Of a stretch of DNA of 64,000 nt, positions 53,301-61,591 are shown piece by piece. The stretch spans positions 62,001-126,000 of the forward strand of contig JBQVNB010000010.1 in assembly GCA_052435735.1 (NCBI GenBank), given 5' to 3'. The notes beneath the pieces are model-generated. The model was given only the letters and a program-made list of their open reading frames with translations, ran no database searches and had not been told where the DNA came from. Made by a program: the position numbers and the translations under genes. The DNA is from Aliihoeflea sp052435735. Its GTDB lineage: Bacteria > Pseudomonadota > Alphaproteobacteria > Rhizobiales > Rhizobiaceae. Position 1 is the stretch's first letter, and each line of letters opens with the position of its first letter.

Positions 53301-53631
53301 CCGCGTTCCGCTTCAACGAGTTCAGGGCGCCGGTATCCTCGTCCCGGAACATGGCCAGCCGCATCGTTTCGCGGGCACGTTCAGGCACCATGCGATTGTT
53401 GCTGGGCTGGATCGCCGGCTCGCCGATCGTGCGCAAAGCTTGGATCGGCCCGGTCGAGGCCGGCGACGTCGTCGGGCGCTCCGCTACGCTCATCGTCGGA
53501 GCGAACAGGACGCTCAACGCCACGGTTATGACTGCAAAAACAAGGGCTATGAGGGTTGTTACGAGGGCGAGATTGACCGCGGTCCCCCTTAGACCTGTCG
53601 AATCTGAAAATACAGGCGCGGTTCTTGCCAT
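50308..53631 (-). CDS. Trifunctional GH18-like / NodB deacetylase / GT2 polysaccharide synthase fusion
   Basis: A 1,107-residue inner-membrane protein. After one N-terminal membrane segment (about 20-45), residues 80-440 resemble a GH18 barrel, but the catalytic DxxDxDxE is replaced by DGITVGLS (from 193), so it is probably only a binding or structural domain. Residues 460-660 are a NodB-type deacetylase (TFDDGPDP 468-475, H521-x3-H525, catalytic H624). Membrane segments at 685-720 lead to a GT2 synthase (DDGSTD 773, DGD 824, ED 915, QRFRW 952) and four to five C-terminal membrane segments. It should polymerise and partly deacetylate an N-acetylhexosamine polymer. It is first in an operon with the OPX and GH18 genes. 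Confidence 0.88.
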   Translation of the reverse strand: MARTAPVFSDSTGLRGTAVNLALVTTLIALVFAVITVALSVLFAPTMSVAERPTTSPASTGPIQALRTIGEPAIQPSNNRMVPERARETMRLAMFRDEDTGALNSLKRNAAHLDGLIPEWLELRSATGEMVSSTARRGKAYDWLKREARGVKLYPLLLSTLSPRETAMAMAMPPLRDALVAQVLKTVQEQGFDGITVGLSASVRDPRAMAAFLEDLRSALEPDGRGLLYMAESNETPAELARIVHQVDYVLLPLYHRDASSAIAGPIASQGWFEQQLRAYTAHAPPSKLIPVLGSMAIDWGPRARKTELSVQQAWEIASRANAPIVFDTPTLNLVFDYRDTDGDFHRVWMTDAVSMFNQARSALAASVGGLAIWRLGWEDQGVYDVVGKGKLPDGDALESLRSIEAGFGAFENAKGVLLSGRQASSGRRAISYQSGIGLIVAQTIEEKPRQTALALWPAIDAAMVALTFDDGPDPVWTSRILDILEEHDAKATFYLIGQRVVKHPAISRRILEGGHDIGNHSFSHPDLNLAGTDRISAELTATQRVFEDVLGIRSALFRPPFAMTGYGYLETAPNLSVTASSMGYLFGGIDVDAFDYMIWTPRQIADRVIRAVRAGEGNAVLLHDAGGDRSATVEALPLILEELRKDGYRFVATHELVGVPRDVMMTPYMPETFTVSAQSAIRSAFVGGFLSVVDILPTIAIAAVIIGTARLFLIIVAALVQTRRQSRAAVSAFSGSIAVLVPAFNEEKVVCNTVRGLLTATIADRIVVTVIDDGSTDRTSDIVRETFPADPRVRVLRKENGGKASALNYGFAQTRADVVVAIDGDTVLEPDAIEHLVAPFGDPAIGAVAGRVIVGNAVNLLTRFQSLEYIIGQNLERTAFALFNAIGVVPGAIGAWRRTAVEEVQGYATDTLAEDADLTVAIERAGWKVVNAPRAIALTEAPETLRAFLKQRFRWMFGTLQVGFKHIGAIAARPSGVSLIILPNIALQFAFTLIAPLMDILTLWIVLAMALSLTGAMSPIDSQTLQLLAAYWALFQAVDLFTAGVGLALNGDLRAWRLLPLVVLQRVSYRQLLYVVAIRALLAALKGTFVGWGKLARTGRILRPAT

Positions 53632-53879
53632 CGAATACAGGGCCCCGGCACGAATTCAAACATTCTGCGCCACAAATCCTGTTAATCCATAGACAAAATT
53701 ATCTAATCTAATTCGGGCACATGAGTAGTTCGAACAAGTGATGTTAGTGAAGGAAATAAACAATCGGCTAGCGAGCATTTAATCAATGTTGCGTGATCAA
53801 CTGCAAGCAATGTAGCATCTACGCGCCTGTTTATTTTTGGATCAAGCGGAGATTTCTGAGCGGGGACATCAGTTTATCG
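53632..53879. other. AT-rich promoter region of the polysaccharide operon
   Basis: A 248-bp gap between the synthase start and the end of the LysR gene. It is clearly AT richer than the flanking genes (for example taatctaattc and ataaacaatcg), typical of a complex or regulated promoter. I see no confident -35/-10 pair, no dyad longer than 8 bp and no small gene. Confidence 0.5.
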
Positions 53880-54782
53880 TCAAACTGGCGCACTCTCGAG
53901 CGATTGGGCGCGGGCGACGCGGGCGGCGATGTCGACGACCAGTTCGACGGCGAGCGTGTCGGGCGATTCCAGCCAGCTTGCGCAAAACGAAAGCTGAGGC
54001 ATCCGCACATCGGACTGAATCAGCTCCAATCGTCCCGAGTCGAGCTCTTCCTTGACCAGTTGGTAGGGGATGACGGCGACGCCGATCCCTTCGAGCGCGA
54101 GATGGACGACCGTTGCCATCGATGCGCTGGCATGCAGCTTGATCGCCGGCAGATCGGGACGGTTGAAGAGCGATTTCACCAGCTCGTAGGGCTGCGTCTT
54201 GCGAGCGAAGGTGATGATGGGAAACGTCGCGAGCTGACGGATATCCGCCGGGTTGGGAACCTTCATCGCCGGGCTCGCAATGAAACCGACCGCATATTCG
54301 CACAGGAGACGGTTGCGCAGGAGCGGCGCGGTCAGGGGACCGAGCAGGAACGCGATATCGATTTCCTGCGCCAGGAGGCGTGCGCGCAGGGAGGGCGAGA
54401 TGTCGACCTCGATCTCGACCGACAGGTGCGGATAGCACCGGTTCACTTCCTTGATGAAGTCCGGCAGCCAAGTGTGCACGATCGTCTCGGCGACGCCCAG
54501 CCTGATGATGCCGCGGATCGCCGCGGTGTCGCGCAGGGCGGCCAGCATCTCGGCCCGCATGCCGATCATCTTTTCCGCATAGCCGAGCACCTGCCGGCCA
54601 CGCGCGGTGGGCGTGATGTTGCGTGCTTCACGCGTCAGGAGCTTGAAGCCGAGTTCGTCTTCGAGCTGCGCGATCCGGTGCGAAATCGCCGGCTGGGTGG
54701 TGTTGAGCTTTTGCGCAGCCCCGCGAAAGCTGCCGAGCGCCACGACCCAGACGAAGGTTTCCAGCCCCTTGAAATCGACCAT
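53880..54782 (-). CDS. LysR-family transcriptional regulator
   Basis: A 300-residue LysR regulator with an N-terminal helix-turn-helix (LETFVWVVALGSFRGAAQKLNTTQPAISHRIAQLEDEL, residues 6-44) and an effector domain. It is the last gene of the minus-strand TRAP/amidase cluster, 73 bp after a membrane-protein gene. It is the likely regulator of this catabolic cluster. Candidate dyads for it are listed at 62843 and 63486. Confidence 0.92.
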   Translation of the reverse strand: MVDFKGLETFVWVVALGSFRGAAQKLNTTQPAISHRIAQLEDELGFKLLTREARNITPTARGRQVLGYAEKMIGMRAEMLAALRDTAAIRGIIRLGVAETIVHTWLPDFIKEVNRCYPHLSVEIEVDISPSLRARLLAQEIDIAFLLGPLTAPLLRNRLLCEYAVGFIASPAMKVPNPADIRQLATFPIITFARKTQPYELVKSLFNRPDLPAIKLHASASMATVVHLALEGIGVAVIPYQLVKEELDSGRLELIQSDVRMPQLSFCASWLESPDTLAVELVVDIAARVARAQSLESAPV

Positions 54783-54855
54783 CCAGCCTCAGCCCTGCGC
54801 TATGCTCAACCCAGCTTACAATGGTCATCGCCAATGCGGGAACGCAAGCAATCCA

Positions 54856-55647
54856 TCATGTGGGCCGACGTTGGGCGATGACGGTCAAGGCAATGGTGAT
54901 TGCAAGAGATGCCAGGAGAGCGGCGCCGAAGGCCTGCCATTGCCCGATCGTTTGGCTCGTCACTGCAAGCGCGAGGCAAAAGCCCGCCAGGCTGACGACG
55001 CCGACGAGACCGGCATGGGCGGTCTGGCCGGCGATTTCGGCGCCGTGGTCGAGACGCAGCGACAAGAGGATGACGCAAAAGCCGATGGGGAATGCCAGCA
55101 GCGTTCCGGCAAGTGACGCGCCGAGGCGCGACGCGGCGAATGTCACGCATCCCACCAGCATTCCTGCCGCGATGCCGCGCAGGATCAGGAGGCTCCAGCG
55201 TGCGGGCGAGGGCGCCCGCCTGTCGGGATCGACGAAGCGGCGGCCGACCAGACGTGCAAGCAATGTGGTGAGCGCGAACAAGGCAGTGCCGACGAACGGG
55301 TCGTGCGGCACGAAGGCCAGCGGAATGGCCAGAACGCACCAGGCCGCGATGGCGGCGGCCGTGGCGCCCGCTGCTCCAAGGCGCGTCGAGGCGACGACGA
55401 ATGCGCCGAGGAATATCTGCGTCGCGGCGAGCGAAAAGATCGCTCCCGATGCGCTGGCGGCGACGAAGTCGGCGGAATGTTCGCGCAGCATGAAGAAGAA
55501 GCCGGGCGCGAGCACGATCGGCAGGCCGATGACGACGCCGCCGATCGTCGGGCCGAGCCGGGCGGCGATCCAGGCGACGAAGACGACGACGAAGGCCGTG
55601 GACGCGGCCCTGATCGCGAATTCGGTCCACTGGCCGGCATCGCTCAT
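54856..55647 (-). CDS. Multi-pass membrane protein of unknown function
   Basis: A 263-residue protein with about eight hydrophobic segments in two similar halves. The N-terminal half has IAARLGPTIGGVVIGLPIVLAPGFFF and the C-terminal half has ASRLGASLAGTLLAFPIGFCVILLS, so an internal duplication is likely. A short proline/arginine loop (VDPDRRAPSPARW) lies between them. The ATG overlaps the amidase stop (ATGA), tying it to the catabolic operon. A transporter or exporter role is only a guess. Confidence 0.75.
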   Translation of the reverse strand: MSDAGQWTEFAIRAASTAFVVVFVAWIAARLGPTIGGVVIGLPIVLAPGFFFMLREHSADFVAASASGAIFSLAATQIFLGAFVVASTRLGAAGATAAAIAAWCVLAIPLAFVPHDPFVGTALFALTTLLARLVGRRFVDPDRRAPSPARWSLLILRGIAAGMLVGCVTFAASRLGASLAGTLLAFPIGFCVILLSLRLDHGAEIAGQTAHAGLVGVVSLAGFCLALAVTSQTIGQWQAFGAALLASLAITIALTVIAQRRPT

Positions 55648-56930
55648 GCGTCGAGGATGGCTTGCGCCTTCTCCGCGAGGTCCAGCACGCGCCAGTCGGC
55701 TCCGCCGGGCGCAAAGAGCATCAATCCCGTCGCGAGCTTCTGGTCACCCTGCATCGGCAGCGTCGCCGCGCAGCCGTCGAGGAAGTTCACGGCCGACGGA
55801 TTGCGCAGCATCGATGCGTTGAGCCTGTCGAAGTCGGCTTCGACATCTGCGATCAGCGGCGCGACCGTGGGTACGGTCGGCGCAACGAAGGCATCGAAAT
55901 CGCGAGCCAGAATCTCGAACGCGGCGACGGCGTACTTGCGCTTGGCGTGGGCATCTTGCACGTCGGACGCGCCAAACCCTTCGGCCGCGCGAATCCGGCT
56001 CAGGACGCGCGCATCGCCGACTGTTTCCAACGCGGCGAGCCTGTCCTTGTGGATCGCATGCGCCTCGGTCGCGACGAGGATGCGGTTGACGCTGCCGAAC
56101 CCGTCGAGCATCGGCAGGTCCAAGTCGACGAGTTCGAACCCGCCGGCAGCAAGGCGCTCGAGGGCCAAGTCGAAATCGCGGGCAACTTGCTCATCGAGCC
56201 CTTCGGTCAGAAGGCCGCGCGCAACGCCGATGCGCGGGCTGCGGACGGTGTCGGCGTCCGGGCGCTGCGTCTGCGACAGAACCGCGTAGACGGCTGCGCA
56301 CTCCGCAATCGTGCGGGCGAGCGGACCGATGCTGTCATAGGTCTGCGACAGCGGAAATGCGCCGTCGAGCGGCACCGATGCCTGCGTCGGCTTGAAGCCG
56401 GAAAGGCCGTTGAGCGCGGCCGGAATGCGCACCGAGCCGCCCGTGTCCGAACCAAGCGCTACGTCGGCCAGTCCGAGCGCGACGGTGACGGAACCGCCCG
56501 ACGTCGATCCACCAGTGATGCGGGCCGGATCGAGAGCATTGGACGGATTGCCGAAATGCGGGTTCAGCCCCACGCCCGAATAGGCGAATTCGGACATGGT
56601 GGTGCGCCCGAAGGCAACCGCGCCCGCAGCTTTCAGCCGCCGGACGGCTTCGGCATCGCGCGCCGCTGCCGGTTCGCTGCCGAGAATGGTCGAGCCTGCC
56701 GTCGTGGCGATGCCGGCCTCGTCGAACAGATCCTTGATCGAGACGAGCAGGCCGGCCAGAGGCTTGCGGCTCCGCCCCGCATCTGCATCGAGCGCGCGGG
56801 CATCATCGAGGATGCGCGCGGCGTCGAAGCTGGTGAAGATCGACGCCCGCATATCGGGCGCGAGCGCCATTGCGCGATCGATGGCAGCGCGCGCGCGATC
56901 TTCGGCGCGAAGGGGCGAATTGTCGTTCAT
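55644..56930 (-). CDS. Amidase (amidase-signature family)
   Basis: A 428-residue amide hydrolase. The Ser-cisSer-Lys triad blocks are visible: the lysine in LVSIKDLFDEAG (about residue 66), the cis-serine in GGSTSGGSV (about 142) and the nucleophile in LGSDTGGSVRIPAALNG (about 166). The family splits many amides, and the substrate cannot be read from sequence. It lies between the DUF2848 gene (7 bp upstream) and the membrane gene. Its presence with a 5-oxoprolinase and a D-glutamate-cyclase homologue suggests an amide or lactam substrate. Confidence 0.92.
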   Translation of the reverse strand: MNDNSPLRAEDRARAAIDRAMALAPDMRASIFTSFDAARILDDARALDADAGRSRKPLAGLLVSIKDLFDEAGIATTAGSTILGSEPAAARDAEAVRRLKAAGAVAFGRTTMSEFAYSGVGLNPHFGNPSNALDPARITGGSTSGGSVTVALGLADVALGSDTGGSVRIPAALNGLSGFKPTQASVPLDGAFPLSQTYDSIGPLARTIAECAAVYAVLSQTQRPDADTVRSPRIGVARGLLTEGLDEQVARDFDLALERLAAGGFELVDLDLPMLDGFGSVNRILVATEAHAIHKDRLAALETVGDARVLSRIRAAEGFGASDVQDAHAKRKYAVAAFEILARDFDAFVAPTVPTVAPLIADVEADFDRLNASMLRNPSAVNFLDGCAATLPMQGDQKLATGLMLFAPGGADWRVLDLAEKAQAILDA

Positions 56931-56937
56931 GCGGGCC

Positions 56938-57636
56938 TCACGAAATGACGGGCAGGGGGGTCATCTCGTAGCAGTGCTCGATCGTTCGGCCCAGCCTCTC
57001 GTCGATCATTTCCATGCGGAAGAACCGCGACGGGCGCACGCCGCCCGACAGGACGGCGAAGGTGCCGCACATCATCGCGGTGCCCGCGTTTAGCCGCAGC
57101 GCGCCGGATGCGGCCGGCGACGAAGCCACCAGCTCGCCCAGCGGACGGATCGAGGCGAGCTTGCCGTCCTGATAGGGCGTCCATTCGGCGTTCGCGTCGT
57201 CGCGGACGAAGGAACGGATGCGGATGTCGTCGAGATGGCCCTCGACCTCGTCGAATGGCCACAGGACGGGCGCGACCGGCTTGGCGCAGATTTGCTTCGA
57301 CAGTGCGACGGAATGGGTTTCCAGTTTGCGGTCGGTGTGGTCGGAGCCAAGACCGAGATAAAGCCGCGTCCCGTCGTCGACCAGCACCGGCTCGGCCTCG
57401 CCCGACGACGTGCCGTCGACGGTTTCGATCGTTTCCTGCGTGGTCAGGAGACTGGCCGAGACGCGGTAGAAGAGCGGCACGGTGCTCGGCGGGGGAACGC
57501 CGATTTCCTGCAGTTCTGCGATATGGTGGTTCACGGCATCTGCATTGCGTCCGGTCCAGCCGGCGATGATGCCTCGATTGATGTCGATGGATGCCTTGCC
57601 GTGGCCGACGATCTCGAATTCCAGTTTATTGGTCAT
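56938..57636 (-). CDS. DUF2848 family protein
   Basis: A 232-residue soluble protein. The pattern IIAGWTGRNADAVNHHIAELQEIGVPPPSTVPLFYRV and SSGEAEPVLVDDG...LYLGLGSDHTDRKLE recalls DUF2848, which is related to the fumarylacetoacetate-hydrolase fold. A hydrolase or isomerase role in small-acid catabolism is likely but unproven. It lies between the TRAP permease (31 bp upstream) and the amidase (7 bp downstream). Such genes often accompany TRAP transporters and amidases. Confidence 0.72.
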   Translation of the reverse strand: MTNKLEFEIVGHGKASIDINRGIIAGWTGRNADAVNHHIAELQEIGVPPPSTVPLFYRVSASLLTTQETIETVDGTSSGEAEPVLVDDGTRLYLGLGSDHTDRKLETHSVALSKQICAKPVAPVLWPFDEVEGHLDDIRIRSFVRDDANAEWTPYQDGKLASIRPLGELVASSPAASGALRLNAGTAMMCGTFAVLSGGVRPSRFFRMEMIDERLGRTIEHCYEMTPLPVIS

Positions 57637-57667
57637 GTGTTTTCCGTGACTTCTCGAATGGCGTTGG

Positions 57668-58945
57668 TCAGGCCGGCGCGAAGAACAGGGCGATGCTCGG
57701 GAATGCGACGAGCAGGACCACCATCAGCAGCATGACGAAGACGAAGGGGATGACGCCGATCATGACGTCGCTCAGCCGGCCGCTCTTTCGCGCGCCCTGC
57801 ACGACATAGAGGTTCAGCCCGACGGGCGGCGTGATCAGCGCCATTTCGATCAGGACGATCAGCAGGATGCCGAACCAGACCTTGTCGAAGCCGAGGCCGG
57901 CGATGATCGGGACGACGATCGGAATGGTCGCGATCATCAAGGCCAGCGTCTCGATGAAGAAGCCGAGCACGATGTACATCAGGATGATGACGAGCAGCAT
58001 GCCGTAAGGCCCGAGGCCGAGGTCGTTGAGGAAGGTGGTCAATTGACGCCCGAGCCCGGTCGCGCCGAGCGCGTAGTTGAGGAAGTAGGCGCCGACGATG
58101 ACGAACATCACCATCGACGTGGTCCGGACGGTACCGAGAAGGGCGGCGCGCATGTTGGCTAGCGTGACCGCGCCGTGGAAGGCGGCGATGACGAGCGCCA
58201 TGGCAACGCCGATGGCGGCCGCTTCGGTAGGCGTCGCCCAGCCGCGATAGATCGAGCCGATGATCACGGCGAAGACGAGGAAGACGGGGATCAGATGCGG
58301 CAGACCGGCCAGCCGCTCGCGCCAGGTGAAGGAGCGGCTGGGGCCACCCAGTTCCGGCTTGATCTTGCAGATGATGGCTGTGATCAGCATGAAGCCGAGA
58401 GCCATCAGGAGGCCGGGAATGATGCCTGCCATGAAGAGTTGCGGCACCGAGGTCTGGGTCAAGAAGCCATAGACGATCAGGTTGATCGAGGGCGGCAGCA
58501 TGATGCCGAGCGTGCCGCCGGCCGCGATGGCGCCGGCGAAGAGCTTGGGATCGTAGCCCTGTTTTTCGGCCTGCGGCATGGCGACGGTTGCAACTGTTGC
58601 CGCCGTTGCGACCGACGAGCCCGAGGTTGCCGAAAACATCGTCGCCGTGCCGATATTGGCGTGGACGAGGCCGCCCGGTAACCAGGAGAACCAGGTGTCG
58701 AGCGTCGCATAGGTGCGTTCGGCAATGCCCGCCCGCACCAGGATTTCGCCCAGGAGGACGAAGAGCGGAATGGCGATCAGGAGAAAGCTGTCCGAGGACG
58801 AATAGACCATCTGGCCGAGGCCCCGCATCAGCGGCAGGGGCGAGAAGAATGCGTCGAGACCAAATCCGAGGATGAAAAGCGCGGCACCTACCGGGATGGA
58901 AAGCGCCAGCAGGACGGCGAGACCGATCGCGACATAGGTGATCAT
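57668..58945 (-). CDS. TRAP transporter large permease (DctM family)
   Basis: A 425-residue membrane protein, the transport channel of the second TRAP system. Family blocks include FLLIAIPLFVLLGEILVRAG, MFSATSGSSVATAATVATVAMP, GIMLPPSINLIVYG and EMALITPPVGLNLYVVQG. The ATG overlaps the dctQ stop (ATGA). It is complete, and shares little with the first DctM (11411-12694) beyond family motifs. Confidence 0.95.
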   Translation of the reverse strand: MITYVAIGLAVLLALSIPVGAALFILGFGLDAFFSPLPLMRGLGQMVYSSSDSFLLIAIPLFVLLGEILVRAGIAERTYATLDTWFSWLPGGLVHANIGTATMFSATSGSSVATAATVATVAMPQAEKQGYDPKLFAGAIAAGGTLGIMLPPSINLIVYGFLTQTSVPQLFMAGIIPGLLMALGFMLITAIICKIKPELGGPSRSFTWRERLAGLPHLIPVFLVFAVIIGSIYRGWATPTEAAAIGVAMALVIAAFHGAVTLANMRAALLGTVRTTSMVMFVIVGAYFLNYALGATGLGRQLTTFLNDLGLGPYGMLLVIILMYIVLGFFIETLALMIATIPIVVPIIAGLGFDKVWFGILLIVLIEMALITPPVGLNLYVVQGARKSGRLSDVMIGVIPFVFVMLLMVVLLVAFPSIALFFAPA

Positions 58946-59520
58946 GAGACTTCTCCCGTTTCCAGTGGAATGCCCGAGAGGTCGGTGACGAGGTTCCACT
59001 GCCGCGCGAAGGCGAGGATCACCGTGCAGACCAGCATGACGGACGCCGTCAACGTCATCCACGCCCATCCGGCAAACCAGATCACCTGCGGAATCCACAA
59101 CTGGATCGCCAGGGGCGTGTTGGATCGCGAGCCGCGCTCAACCGATTTGGCGAGGACGTCATAGGCATAGTAGGCGACGAGCACCGCCACGCAGAGCACG
59201 CTCGCAAGCGCGATCACATCGAACAGAGCGCGGCCGGGCGCAGGCAGTTTCGCGTGGACGATGTCGATGCGCACATGGGCACGCTCGACCAGCGCGTAGG
59301 AAAAGCCCCAGGTCGCGATGCCGGCCATGACGTAGCCGGCAAGCTCATCCGCGCCGCCGACGCGAAAGAACGGAATGCGGCGGCCGACAACCTCGGAAAG
59401 GATGAGGGCGACGGTGATCATCAGAACCACGCCGCAGATGAGCGCGATCCAGCGGTTGAGTGTTTTCACGAGATCGGCGATACGCATCGCCGACCCCGCA
59501 AGTGACCTTTGTCCAGACAT
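58942..59520 (-). CDS. TRAP transporter small permease (DctQ family)
   Basis: A 192-residue membrane protein with four hydrophobic segments and the DctQ region GADELAGYVMAGIATWGFSYALVERAHVRIDIV. An internal ATG at residue 12 (MRIADLVK) could be the true start. It lies between the receptor gene (24 bp) and the large permease. Confidence 0.92.
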   Translation of the reverse strand: MSGQRSLAGSAMRIADLVKTLNRWIALICGVVLMITVALILSEVVGRRIPFFRVGGADELAGYVMAGIATWGFSYALVERAHVRIDIVHAKLPAPGRALFDVIALASVLCVAVLVAYYAYDVLAKSVERGSRSNTPLAIQLWIPQVIWFAGWAWMTLTASVMLVCTVILAFARQWNLVTDLSGIPLETGEVS

Positions 59521-59544
59521 CGCGTCGCCCTCGGTTCCTCGCCT

Positions 59545-60600
59545 TTACTGGGCGATCGTCACGTCGAATTCCGCGCCGATGCTCTCGTTCCAGCGCGCGG
59601 CCCAGTCGCCACCGGCGCGTTCGGCCCAATCGGGCAGGATCGTTTCTTCAAGCACCTGCACGGCACGTGCCTTGTCTTCTTCGGAGAGCTCGACCAGCGT
59701 CATCGAAGCCGCCGCGCCCGCCGCGCATTCGCCGCCGGTCAGGCAGGCGATGTCACGCTCCAGCGCGCCGCCCGCATCCGCCCATGCCTTCGCCTCGAAC
59801 TCGGTCGCGACCTGTTCGGTGAGGAAGGTCTGGACGGCAGGATCGAGGGCTTCCCATGCGTCGAGATTGACGGCGGTGATGACCGGGTCCCAGCCGCCGA
59901 GCGGCAGGTTGACGAGATGGGTCGAGGATTCGAACCAGCCCGACGCATAGCCGGAGCCGGCGCCCGTGACCGCGCAGTCGATGACGCCGCGCTCGAGCGC
60001 GCCCGGCACTTCCGAGAACGCCATCGTCACGCCTTCGGCGCCCAAGGCTTCCAGGAACAGCGAGGTCATGCGGCCCGAACCACGGATCTTCTTGCCCTCG
60101 AGGTCCGCGAGACTGGCGACTTCCGCGTTGCAGAAGACGATCTGCGGCGGGTAGGGCGCGATGGCGAGGGCGTGGGCATTGAAGCGGTCGCGCATGATGT
60201 CCGCCACCATCGGCTTGGCGGCTTCGGTCATGCGCTGCGCGGAATCGGCGTCGGTGGCGATCAGCGGCACGTCGAGGCCTTCGAGTTCGGGCGCATCGCC
60301 GACCGTGTAGTCGCCGACCGTCATGCCGACGTCGAACACGCCGTCGCCGAGCATGCGGAAGACGTCGCCGCCGGTGACGCCCATCTGGTCGAACGTGGTC
60401 ATGTTGACGGTGATCTTGCCGTTGGAGGCGGTCGGAACCGTCTCTTCCCAGAAGCCGCGCTCGAATTCCTGGTAAAGTGGAAGATTGCTCCAGCTACCAA
60501 CGACGTTGAGCGTCGTCTCGGGCAGGTCTTGGGCGGATGCGGCGAAGGCGAGCGGAGCCATTGCGGCGCCGGCAAGAAGCGTGCGGATGATGGTTTTCAT
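59545..60600 (-). CDS. TRAP transporter substrate-binding protein (DctP family)
   Basis: A 351-residue periplasmic receptor with a signal peptide (residues 1-23, cleavage at ASA-QD). The mature start LPETTLNVVGSWSNLPLYQEFERGFWEE and the block LEGKKIRGSGRMTSLFLEALGAEGVTMAFSEVPGALERGVIDCAVTG show a DctP-type protein, with the conserved arginine in IRGSGR. Two cysteines near the C-terminus (CLTGGEC, about residues 281-287) are unusual for the family and may form a disulfide. It is first of the P-Q-M triple. Confidence 0.93.
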   Translation of the reverse strand: MKTIIRTLLAGAAMAPLAFAASAQDLPETTLNVVGSWSNLPLYQEFERGFWEETVPTASNGKITVNMTTFDQMGVTGGDVFRMLGDGVFDVGMTVGDYTVGDAPELEGLDVPLIATDADSAQRMTEAAKPMVADIMRDRFNAHALAIAPYPPQIVFCNAEVASLADLEGKKIRGSGRMTSLFLEALGAEGVTMAFSEVPGALERGVIDCAVTGAGSGYASGWFESSTHLVNLPLGGWDPVITAVNLDAWEALDPAVQTFLTEQVATEFEAKAWADAGGALERDIACLTGGECAAGAAASMTLVELSEEDKARAVQVLEETILPDWAERAGGDWAARWNESIGAEFDVTIAQ

Positions 60601-60660
60601 TTTTCAGTTCCCCTTGTTTTGTTGATCTTCATCGACCGGCTTCTGGCGCCGGGTATGCGG

Positions 60661-61443
60661 TTATGCGATCTCCGCTCGAAGGTCGGTCACCAGCATGTGG
60701 CCCGGCGCATGCGTGATCGCGATTTCCGGCCTGGCGTGCCGGATGGCGGTTTGCGGCGTGACGCCGCATGCCCAGAAGACGGGAACGTCGCCGGGGCGAA
60801 TGTCGGGCGCATCACCGAAATCCGGCTTTGCGATATCATGGATGCCGATCTGCGCGGGATCGCCGATATGGACCGGCGCGCCATGCGCCTGCGGCAGATG
60901 CGAGGACAGGATGATCGCGCGGATCGCGTCCTGCGGCGAAAACGAGCGCATCGAGACCACCAGCGGACCGGCGAACGGGCCGGCCGCAACGGTCGGGATA
61001 TTGGTCTCGTACATCGCGACGTTGCGATCGGCCTCGATATGGCGGACCGGAATGCCGGCACGCAGCAATGCGGTCTCGAACGAGAACGAACAGCCCAGCA
61101 CGAAGGTCACGAAATCGGCGCGCCAGAGCGCTTCGATATCCGTCGCCGTGTCCGTCGGCTCGCCGTTCCGGAAAATGCGGTAGCGCGGGGCGTCGTGGCG
61201 GATATCGAGATCGGCGCCGAGCGAGGGCAATTTCGGATCGCCGACTTCCGACACGCCCAAAATCGGCGCGGGCTTGGGGTTGCGAACGCAAAAGCGAAGG
61301 AAGTCGTCGGCATAGGCGGCCGGCAGGATCACCAGATTGCCTTGCTGAAATCCCTGGGCGAGGCCGCTCGTCGGTGCGGAGTGCTGCCCGGTTCGGCAGG
61401 CTTTGCGCACCTGTTCGGCGGTTTCGAAGCGAACGCTATCCAT
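60661..61443 (-). CDS. DUF1445 hydro-lyase / D-glutamate cyclase-like protein
   Basis: A 260-residue enzyme of the YcsI/DUF1445 putative hydro-lyase family. Typical blocks are GFQQGNLVILPAAYADDFLRFCVRNPKPAPILG, LGADLDIRHDAPRYRIF, FVLGCSFSFETALL and PVFWACGVTPQTAI. The mammalian homologue DGLUCY acts as D-glutamate cyclase (5-oxo-D-proline and D-glutamate). With a 5-oxoprolinase nearby, a role in 5-oxoproline or lactam breakdown is plausible. It lies 60 bp before dctP in the same direction. Confidence 0.85.
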   Translation of the reverse strand: MDSVRFETAEQVRKACRTGQHSAPTSGLAQGFQQGNLVILPAAYADDFLRFCVRNPKPAPILGVSEVGDPKLPSLGADLDIRHDAPRYRIFRNGEPTDTATDIEALWRADFVTFVLGCSFSFETALLRAGIPVRHIEADRNVAMYETNIPTVAAGPFAGPLVVSMRSFSPQDAIRAIILSSHLPQAHGAPVHIGDPAQIGIHDIAKPDFGDAPDIRPGDVPVFWACGVTPQTAIRHARPEIAITHAPGHMLVTDLRAEIA

Positions 61444-61591
61444 TCTGGCGGGTCTCGCATCTGGTCATGCGTCCGGCCTCGAAAATCATCTCGTGCCGGC
61501 TACTGATCGCAATTAAGTCGCGAGAATGGCGATGAGTCGAATTTTTAGTTTTCATCGGCTTCGATCAATTTCATTCATCGCCACGTCGGCA

